A DNA stretch of 6,847 bases from an uncultured Eubacteriales bacterium (GTDB lineage Bacteria > Bacillota_A > Clostridia > Christensenellales > Aristaeellaceae). The notes below the pieces were generated by a model that searched no databases, was not told the DNA's origin, and saw only the letters and a program-made list of their open reading frames with translations. The stretch spans positions 1 through 6,847 of the forward strand of contig CACXEB010000067.1 of assembly GCA_902766515.1 (NCBI GenBank), given 5' to 3'. How positions within the stretch are numbered: the first letter of the stretch is position 1; each line of letters opens with the position of its first letter. The translations under genes and the position numbers were made by a program. Positions 1 through 4,862 of this stretch are shown one piece after another.

Positions 1-1
1 C

Positions 2-1810
2 AAGAACAACAAGAATTACGCCCCGTCCAAGGGCGAGAAAAACCGCTATATCGTGTATTCGAGGGCGGTCGCGGCGATTACGGACGGTCTGTTTTACGAG
101 GTCGTGCAGGAAAGCGCCCTCAAGAAGGCGGTCACGGCCCAGGCGTACGCGCGGCTGGGCGGTAAGATCCGCGGCCCGGTGGAGCGGCTGACCGGTGTGG
201 ACCTGGACGGGGCGACCCAGCTGCCGCCGGATGATCCGCGCATTTTTTCGGTGACGCTCCCGGACGGCACGGTCCGCCTGTTCTACTGGCCGCAGCCGGT
301 CGAAGCGGCCGCGGAGGAACCGGTCTCCGCAACGGAACCCGAGGAGACGGCTCCGGCCGCCAAGATGACCGCGCTGGACCAGATCCGCGCCCTCGACCAG
401 CAGATGCTCCGGCTGGTGCAGAATACGGAGGATCCGGATCGTCCGCAGAAGCCCAAGACCGTCATCATCCCGGACGACGCGGGGACGCCGCTGTACCAGG
501 CGCAGGTGGAGATGGAGCAGCAGAAACGCCGGCGCAACACGCTGGCCGAAGCGGTGGAAAGCTCCCGCAAGACGGAAAGGAAGGCCGATCCGCCCGCCGA
601 TCCGCCGGCGGAAAAGAAAAAGCCGGCGAAGAAGGCCAAAGAGGCTGCCGGCCGGCAGAAGGCGGATAAAGACGAGGATTTCGGCGCCGGGCTGGCGTCC
701 GCCTGGACGGACGAGCGGGCGCGCGCCGGCCTGATCGAGCGCCTGCTTTCCCTCCCGGGCAGCCGGGAGCTGGTGGCGAAGGCCCTCGGCGGCGCGGACG
801 ATCCCGTGCTCGCTGCCCTGAAGGCGCAGCTGCAGGATACGGAAGCGGAGCGCCTGATGACCGTCATGAACATGAACCGGGCGAAGGAACAGGAAGCGGC
901 TTTCCGGGACAGCCTGATCGCCGGCCTGGTCAACAGCGAGCGGCAGGAGATCGACCGGCTGCAGGCGGAGGCGGAAAAGGCCGCCGAGGTGCTGAAAACG
1001 CTCAAGGCCCAGCAGGCGGAACTGCTGGCGGAACAGGAGCGGATCGCCCGGGGACTGGAGCTGCCCGTGGCATGGCCGTCGGAAGCGGCGCAGGAACCCG
1101 CGCTTTCAACCGTTGTCCATCGCCTGGCGGAGTGCCTGTCCACCGCGGGATTCCGCTGCACGGCGAACGACGCCGCGGCCCTGCTGCTGGTGTGCGCGCT
1201 GGATGGAGCAGTAGGCGTCAGCCTTTGCGCGCAGTGCGGCGCGGACAGCCGGGCAGCTGCGCAGGCGCTTTCGGCAGCCTGCGGTGGCACGCTGGTGGAT
1301 GAAAGCCCGGACCTGCGCGTCCTGAAGGGCGGCGCGGCGCCCCTGCTGCTGATCCGCGAAGCCGCCGGAGCCTGCCGTCCCGGCCTTGACAGCTGCGTGA
1401 ACCTGTACCTGCGGGCGGACCCGGCGATGCCGGTCGTGACGCTGTGCCAGGGCGATGCGCTGCCGCGGCCGGTCACGCGCTGCCCCGCGGTCAGCTGGCC
1501 CCATCTGGCCGGCCAGGCGGAAGCCCTGCGGACGCCGCTGTCCGAGGCGGCGGAGCAGGTCGTCAGGCAGCTGCGGTCGCTCTGCGCCGCGGAGGGCGTC
1601 GTCCTGTCGCTTTGCCTCGTTGCCGGGATGCTGCGCTTTATGGAAGCTGCCCAGAATATCCTGGAGGGCGGCATCACGGCCGCGTTGGACTACGGCATGC
1701 TCATGTACGCCGTTCCCGCCATCGAGCGCGGCGGCAACGCGTTCGGGTACCTGTCGGAACTGACCCGCGCGCTGCCTTTGACCCGCGCCCGGCTCCGGAT
1801 CGCGCCATGA
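2..1810 (+). CDS. Unrecognised protein, 5'-truncated, with coiled coil and AAA-like C-terminal domain
   Basis: The frame is open to the left edge, giving 602 visible residues, numbered here from base 2. A GTG at 53 is the first possible start in the window, but it has no Shine-Dalgarno sequence and the codons before it read as normal protein, so the gene almost certainly begins outside. Visible parts are a compact N-terminal region (about 1-100), an acidic/proline linker, a Lys/Glu/Ala-rich linker (about 170-228) with an ADPP duplication, and a predicted coiled coil (about 274-351). The last 225 residues form a globular domain holding all 12 cysteines. That domain has the order of an AAA+ ATPase: a P-loop-like strand and turn at 403-428, a Walker-B-like LLLIRE at 448-453, a sensor-1-like stretch at 478-494, and a helical lid at 543-600. 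The GKT/S and DE residues are absent. I do not recognise the family. No signal peptide or clear membrane segment is seen. It ends in an ATGA overlap with the methyltransferase gene, suggesting one operon. Confidence 0.85.
   Translation, partial: KNNKNYAPSKGEKNRYIVYSRAVAAITDGLFYEVVQESALKKAVTAQAYARLGGKIRGPVERLTGVDLDGATQLPPDDPRIFSVTLPDGTVRLFYWPQPVEAAAEEPVSATEPEETAPAAKMTALDQIRALDQQMLRLVQNTEDPDRPQKPKTVIIPDDAGTPLYQAQVEMEQQKRRRNTLAEAVESSRKTERKADPPADPPAEKKKPAKKAKEAAGRQKADKDEDFGAGLASAWTDERARAGLIERLLSLPGSRELVAKALGGADDPVLAALKAQLQDTEAERLMTVMNMNRAKEQEAAFRDSLIAGLVNSERQEIDRLQAEAEKAAEVLKTLKAQQAELLAEQERIARGLELPVAWPSEAAQEPALSTVVHRLAECLSTAGFRCTANDAAALLLVCALDGAVGVSLCAQCGADSRAAAQALSAACGGTLVDESPDLRVLKGGAAPLLLIREAAGACRPGLDSCVNLYLRADPAMPVVTLCQGDALPRPVTRCPAVSWPHLAGQAEALRTPLSEAAEQVVRQLRSLCAAEGVVLSLCLVAGMLRFMEAAQNILEGGITAALDYGMLMYAVPAIERGGNAFGYLSELTRALPLTRARLRIAP
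584..607 (+). repeat. 12-nt tandem duplication (ADPP ADPP)
   Basis: Two in-frame copies of a 12-base unit, GCCGATCCGCCC then GCCGATCCGCCG, lie head to tail with one mismatch. They encode ADPP twice within the lysine-rich linker of the first gene. This is a short coding repeat in a low-complexity linker and probably varies in copy number between relatives. Confidence 0.7.
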
Positions 1811-2616
1811 CGGAGCGGACATTGATCACAAGCACCCATAATCCCATGGCCCAGTCCTGGCGAAACCTGATCCGGTCCCGCCAGGCGCGGCTGGAGCAGG
1901 GGCAGTTTGTGGCGGAAGGCGAGCACATGGTGACCGAGGCGATCCGCTCCGGCCGCGTATCCGAGCTGATCGTTGCGGAGGACAGCCTTGGCCGGTACGG
2001 CGGGCTGGTGGCCAAAGCGGAGGCGATGGCCTGCCCGGTGTACCTGGTAAGCAAGCATTTGCTGGAGGCCGTGGCGGATACCCGCACGCCGCAGGGCGTT
2101 TTCTGCGTCTGCAGCATGCCGGAAACCGCGCGGATGCCGTATGTCTCCATGATCGCGGCCCTTGAAAACGTGCAGGACCCCGGCAACGTGGGCACCGTCA
2201 TGCGGACTATGGACGCGGTGGGCTGCGCGGGGGTGCTGCTCAGCCGGACCTGCGCGGACGCGTTTTCGCCCAAGACGCTGCGGGCCAGCATGGGTGCGGT
2301 CTTCCGGGTGCCGGTCTGGGTGGCGGATGACTTCGCTTCGGCGCTCCAGCTGCTGAAGCGCAGGGAGTACCTGCTGCTTGCCGGGGTGCTGGACGGACAG
2401 GATTTTTACGAGCGGCCGGCGGATCCGGACAGGGTCTGCCTGCTGATCGGCAACGAAGGCCAGGGCCTGACCCCGGAAACGGCCGCGATGGCGGACCTGC
2501 GGGTACGCCTCCCCATGGAGGGCGGCGCGGAATCGCTGAACGCGGCGGTCGCCGGCGCCATCATGGCGTATGACGTCCTGCGCAGGAGGCGGGAGCATGC
2601 TGCGGCATCCCTTTGA
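1807..2616 (+). CDS. TrmH/SpoU-family RNA 2'-O-ribose methyltransferase
   Basis: A 269-residue SPOUT-class methyltransferase that transfers a methyl group from S-adenosylmethionine to a ribose 2'-OH of rRNA or tRNA in the cytoplasm. Residues 1 to about 105 look like the substrate-binding domain, with FVAEGEHMVTEAI near 34-46. The rest is the knotted catalytic domain with all three family motifs. Motif 1 is NVQDPGNVGTVMRT (121-134), including the conserved Asn and the catalytic Arg133. Motif 2 is LLIGNEGQGL (212-221). Motif 3 is LPMEGGAESLNAAVAGAI (235-252). The length is normal for the family. The start is the ATG inside the ATGA overlap with the preceding gene. No good Shine-Dalgarno sequence precedes it, so translation is probably coupled. 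A longer in-frame extension upstream lies wholly inside the first gene and is spurious. The exact target nucleotide (RlmB-like 23S rRNA or another site) cannot be read from the sequence. The 3' end overlaps the glycosylase gene by 20 nt. Confidence 0.94.
   Translation: MTERTLITSTHNPMAQSWRNLIRSRQARLEQGQFVAEGEHMVTEAIRSGRVSELIVAEDSLGRYGGLVAKAEAMACPVYLVSKHLLEAVADTRTPQGVFCVCSMPETARMPYVSMIAALENVQDPGNVGTVMRTMDAVGCAGVLLSRTCADAFSPKTLRASMGAVFRVPVWVADDFASALQLLKRREYLLLAGVLDGQDFYERPADPDRVCLLIGNEGQGLTPETAAMADLRVRLPMEGGAESLNAAVAGAIMAYDVLRRRREHAAASL
2584..2589 (+). promoter_or_regulatory. Ribosome binding site deciding the glycosylase start
   Basis: A perfect AGGAGG lies 7 nt before the ATG at 2597, inside the end of the methyltransferase gene. 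It selects 2597 over the in-frame ATG at 2570, which would add nine residues unlike the family. Confidence 0.85.
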
Positions 2617-3091
2617 GCCGGTGTATGACGCCGACGCCCGGATCCTGATCCTGGGCTCGTTTCCTTCGGAGCGCAGCCGGGCGGAGGGCTTCTATTACGG
2701 CCATCCGCAGAACCGCTTCTGGCGCGTGCTGGCGGCCGTCTACGGTGAAACGCCGCCTGCCGGCGTTCCTGAAAAAAAGCGGCTGCTGCTCAGCCACCGC
2801 CTCGCCCTGTGGGACGCGGCGGCCGCCTGCGACATCACCGGTTCGCTGGACAGCAGCATCCGGCGGCCCGAGCCGACCGATCTCAGCCGGATCATTGCCG
2901 CCGCGCCGATCGAGCGGGTGCTGTGCAACGGCCAGACGGCCGGCAGGCTCTACCGGACGCTGCAGCAGCCGCTCATCCGCCTGCCGGCGGAGATTCTGCC
3001 CTCCACCAGTCCCCTCAACGCGGCCTGGACGCTGGAAAAACTGACGGACGCCTGGAGACAGGCGCTGCTGACAGAAATGACATCCCATTGA
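2597..3091 (+). CDS. Hypoxanthine (deoxyinosine) DNA glycosylase, UDG superfamily family 6
   Basis: A 164-residue base-excision repair enzyme expected to remove hypoxanthine, the deamination product of adenine, from DNA, leaving an abasic site. The first family motif is LGSFPSERSRAEGFYYGHPQNRFW (19-42), with GSFPS, YY.HP and N.FW as the key positions. Asn39 falls at the position described as catalytic in the characterised archaeal family-6 enzyme (from memory), which also supports the chosen start. Further matches are LWDAAAACDITGSLDSSI (71-88), VLCNGQTAG (108-116) and the C-terminal motif LPSTSPLNA (134-142), which replaces the His-containing motif of classical uracil glycosylases. The size fits the family. 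The start at 2597 has an AGGAGG 7 nt upstream, and the first 20 nt overlap the methyltransferase gene, so the two are cotranscribed and probably translationally coupled. Mismatch uracil glycosylase activity is the main alternative. Confidence 0.9.
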   Translation: MLRHPFEPVYDADARILILGSFPSERSRAEGFYYGHPQNRFWRVLAAVYGETPPAGVPEKKRLLLSHRLALWDAAAACDITGSLDSSIRRPEPTDLSRIIAAAPIERVLCNGQTAGRLYRTLQQPLIRLPAEILPSTSPLNAAWTLEKLTDAWRQALLTEMTSH

Positions 3092-3105
3092 TTACAGGCA
3101 TATGA

Positions 3106-3131
3106 GCGCGTCATCGGAAAGGATGCCGCGC
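3106..3131 (+). promoter_or_regulatory. Stem-loop between the glycosylase gene and psuG
   Basis: GCGCG (3106-3110) pairs with CGCGC (3127-3131), and CATC (3112-3115) with GATG (3122-3125), around a GGAAAG loop, with one T/C mismatch in the stem. It begins 15 nt after the glycosylase stop and ends 30 nt before psuG. No T-run follows, so it is not a classical intrinsic terminator. It could slow decay of the upstream message or act in the psuG leader. The function is not known. Confidence 0.45.
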
Positions 3132-3161
3132 ACGTCACAGTTGAAGAAGGAGTAACCTGAA

Positions 3162-4076
3162 ATGAATCAGCTGAAACCCGATCTGTCGAAGGAAGTACAG
3201 GAAGCGCTCAGCGCCGGACGTCCGGTGGTGGCGCTGGAGTCCACGATCATCTCCCACGGCATGCCCTATCCGCAGAATGTGGAGACCGCGCGCCGGGTCG
3301 AACAGACCATCCGTGAGGAGGGCGCGACCCCCGCGACCATCGCCGTGCTCGGCGGCCGCATGAAGGCGGGCCTGAGCGATGACGAGCTGGAATACCTGGG
3401 CAAGTCCGGCACGCGCGTGACCAAGGCCTCCAGGCGGGACCTGCCCGTGTTGCTCGCCCGGAAGATGGACGGCGCGACCACGGTGACCACCACAATGATG
3501 ATCGCCTGGCGGGCGGGCATCCAGGTGTTCGCGACGGGCGGCATCGGCGGCGTGCATCGCGGTGCGGAGACGACCATGGATATCTCCGCCGACCTCGAAG
3601 AGCTCGCGCATACGCCGGTGATGGTGATCTGCGCCGGGGCCAAGTCCATCCTGGACCTGGGCCTGACCCTGGAATACCTGGAGACCAAGGGCGTTCCGGT
3701 GCTGGGCTACGGGACGGAGGAGCTGCCCGCGTTCTATACGCGCCGCAGCGGTTTCCATGTGGACTACCGGGTGGACAGCCCGGAGGAGCTGGCGGCGATC
3801 TTCCGCGCGCAGCGCGACCTGGGCATCCAGGGCGGCATGCTGGTGACCAATCCGGTGCCGGAGCAGTATTCCATGGATCCGGACGTCATCAACCGCGCGA
3901 TCGACCAGGCGGTGGCGGAAGCGAAGGCTCAGGGGATCCACGGCAAGGAGATCACGCCGTTCCTGCTGGCCCGGATCAAGGACCTGACGGGCGGCGACAG
4001 CCTGGAAAGCAATATCCAGCTGGTGCTCAACAACGCCCGCCTGGCGGCCAAAACAGCAAAAGCGCTTGCCGGCTGA
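3162..4076 (+). CDS. psuG: Pseudouridine-5'-phosphate glycosidase
   Basis: A 304-residue cytoplasmic enzyme that reversibly splits the C-C glycosidic bond of pseudouridine 5'-phosphate to uracil and ribose 5-phosphate, feeding pseudouridine from RNA turnover back to metabolism. The match to the PsuG/YeiN/IndA family is full length: VALESTIISHGMPYPQN (23-39), GGRMKAGL (64-71), VTKASRRDLP (86-95), TTVTTTM (106-112), FATGGIGGVHRG (123-134), CAGAKSILDLGLTLEYLET (157-175), LVTNPVPEQ (227-235), ITPFLL (264-269) and SLESNIQLVLNNA (280-292). Glu26, Lys88, Asp140 and Lys161 correspond, with a constant offset of 5, to Glu31, Lys93, the Mn-binding Asp and the Schiff-base Lys166 of the E. coli enzyme (numbers from memory). 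The start is the ATG preceded by AGAAGGAG (3145-3152) at 9-nt spacing. The gene lies 70 bp after the glycosylase gene, so it may have its own promoter or be the end of that operon. No pseudouridine kinase (psuK) or transporter gene is next to it. Confidence 0.96.
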   Translation: MNQLKPDLSKEVQEALSAGRPVVALESTIISHGMPYPQNVETARRVEQTIREEGATPATIAVLGGRMKAGLSDDELEYLGKSGTRVTKASRRDLPVLLARKMDGATTVTTTMMIAWRAGIQVFATGGIGGVHRGAETTMDISADLEELAHTPVMVICAGAKSILDLGLTLEYLETKGVPVLGYGTEELPAFYTRRSGFHVDYRVDSPEELAAIFRAQRDLGIQGGMLVTNPVPEQYSMDPDVINRAIDQAVAEAKAQGIHGKEITPFLLARIKDLTGGDSLESNIQLVLNNARLAAKTAKALAG

Positions 4077-4088
4077 CGCCGCAAGCGC
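4050..4088 (-). terminator. Intrinsic terminator of ylmH, overlapping the psuG stop codon
   Basis: GCGCTTGC (4062-4069) pairs perfectly with GCAAGCGC (4081-4088). GGC (4071-4073) pairs with GCC (4078-4080) around a TGAC loop, with C4070 bulged. Read on the minus strand, the stem is followed by TTTTGCTGTTTT (4061 down to 4050), a fair T-tract, and it starts 16 nt after the ylmH stop, as expected for its terminator. The loop contains the TGA stop of psuG (4074-4076), so psuG terminal codons form the stem. In the plus direction only CTGTTAAAT follows, so termination of psuG here would be weak. Confidence 0.7.
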
Positions 4089-4104
4089 CTGTTAAATCCA
4101 GGCA

Positions 4105-4830
4105 TCAGGAATACACGCTCAGGGACAGGTAGAGCCTGCCCTTCTTGCTTACTCCGGTCTCGCCGTCATACCGGGCGCGGCCAAAGCCGCGGACCGACAG
4201 CACCTGGCCCGGCTTCAGCAGCTGGTCCGGCTTCGTGACCGGCAGGTCGTCGATCTGGATCCGGCCCTGGCGGATCAGCTCAAGCGTGTCGCCGCGGGAC
4301 ATGTGATACAGGTGCGCGGTGACGGCGTCCACGCGGGGGGAGGCGGCCTGGATGGTGACCGGCTTCAGCGTCCGGAGCGCCTGGGCGGGCGGCGGGACCA
4401 CCGCGCAGTCGGTGTCCGAGCGGCCGACGCGGGTGAGGGCCTGGCACAGCATATCCGCCATCGCGGTGACGCAGAAGATGTAAGCGTCCCCGTCCAGCAG
4501 CACGATGTCGCCGATCAGCTCCCGCTCGATGCCCGTGCCCATGACGGTGCCGAGCACCGCGCGGTGGGTGAGGGCTTCGCCGTAATGCGCGCTGCGGCGG
4601 CTGACCTTCAGGCAGACCAGCGGAAAATCGGCCGGATCAGGCGCTTCCGCGCCGACCCCGAGCATCCGGCGCTCGCAGTCGTCCGCGCCGCCGAACAGCA
4701 GCCATGACGCGCTGGCGCGGCGGGCGGCGGCTTCCGCTTCCTTCTGCTCCGTCAGGTTGAGAAAGCGGCTGAACAGCGGCTGGTGCCGGTGGGCCGCCCG
4801 TTCGCATAACTCGTCAAGATGTGTGGGCAT
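4105..4830 (-). CDS. ylmH: YlmH-family S4-domain RNA-binding protein
   Basis: A 241-residue homologue of Bacillus YlmH, a ribosome-associated protein with an S4 RNA-binding domain. In Bacillus it has been linked to cell-division gene neighbourhoods and, more recently, to ribosome quality control. The N-terminal part has the family pattern FLNLTEQKEAEAA (23-35) and SWLLFGGADDCERRMLGV (42-59). The middle has HRAVLGTVMGTGIERELIGDIVL (89-111). The S4 domain covers about 165-220, ending VLSVRGFGRARYDG (210-223). The length is slightly under the Bacillus protein (about 257 residues). The start is the ATG at 4830 because AAGGAG (minus strand, 4843-4838) lies 7 nt before it. A further ATG at 4872 would add 14 residues that resemble nothing in the family and would overlap the divergent gene. 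It is a lone gene here, convergent with psuG and divergent from the GTPase. The sepF, ylmG and divIVA neighbours known from Bacillus are not seen. Confidence 0.92.
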   Translation of the reverse strand: MPTHLDELCERAAHRHQPLFSRFLNLTEQKEAEAAARRASASWLLFGGADDCERRMLGVGAEAPDPADFPLVCLKVSRRSAHYGEALTHRAVLGTVMGTGIERELIGDIVLLDGDAYIFCVTAMADMLCQALTRVGRSDTDCAVVPPPAQALRTLKPVTIQAASPRVDAVTAHLYHMSRGDTLELIRQGRIQIDDLPVTKPDQLLKPGQVLSVRGFGRARYDGETGVSKKGRLYLSLSVYS

Positions 4831-4837
4831 ATATTCA

Positions 4838-4843
4838 CTCCTT
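4838..4843 (-). promoter_or_regulatory. Ribosome binding site deciding the ylmH start
   Basis: CTCCTT on the plus strand reads AAGGAG on the minus strand, 7 nt before the ATG at 4830. It lies in the 32-bp space shared with the divergent GTPase gene and rules out the longer start at 4872. Confidence 0.85.
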
Positions 4844-4850
4844 GCAGGAT

Positions 4851-4856
4851 GGAGGT
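4851..4856 (+). promoter_or_regulatory. Ribosome binding site of the GTPase gene
   Basis: GGAGGT lies 6 nt before the ATG at 4863. It sits 7 bp from the ylmH ribosome binding site on the other strand, and the two fill most of the 32-bp divergent junction. Confidence 0.85.
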
Positions 4857-4862
4857 CAGACC

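Noticed and set aside
283..1677. 464-codon open frame on the minus strand
   Set aside because: It is a Ser/Ala/Arg-rich shadow of the first gene with no domain or convincing start.
1444..1806. Upstream in-frame extension of the methyltransferase from an ATG at 1444
   Set aside because: It lies entirely within the first gene, its arginine-rich low-complexity translation resembles nothing in the family, and the ATG at 1807 fits the conserved length.
53..1810. GTG at 53 as the true start of the first gene
   Set aside because: There is no ribosome binding site before it, and the frame is open with sensible codons to the window edge, so the gene most likely starts to the left.
3077..3106. Possible psuG promoter: ATGACA (3077-3082), 18-nt gap, TATGAG (3101-3106)
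   Set aside because: The -35 matches 5 of 6 but the -10 only 4 of 6, and the -10 touches the stem-loop. This is too weak to call without start-site data.
3135..3941. 268-codon open frame on the minus strand opposite psuG
   Set aside because: It is an antisense His/Arg-rich shadow of a fully conserved enzyme gene.
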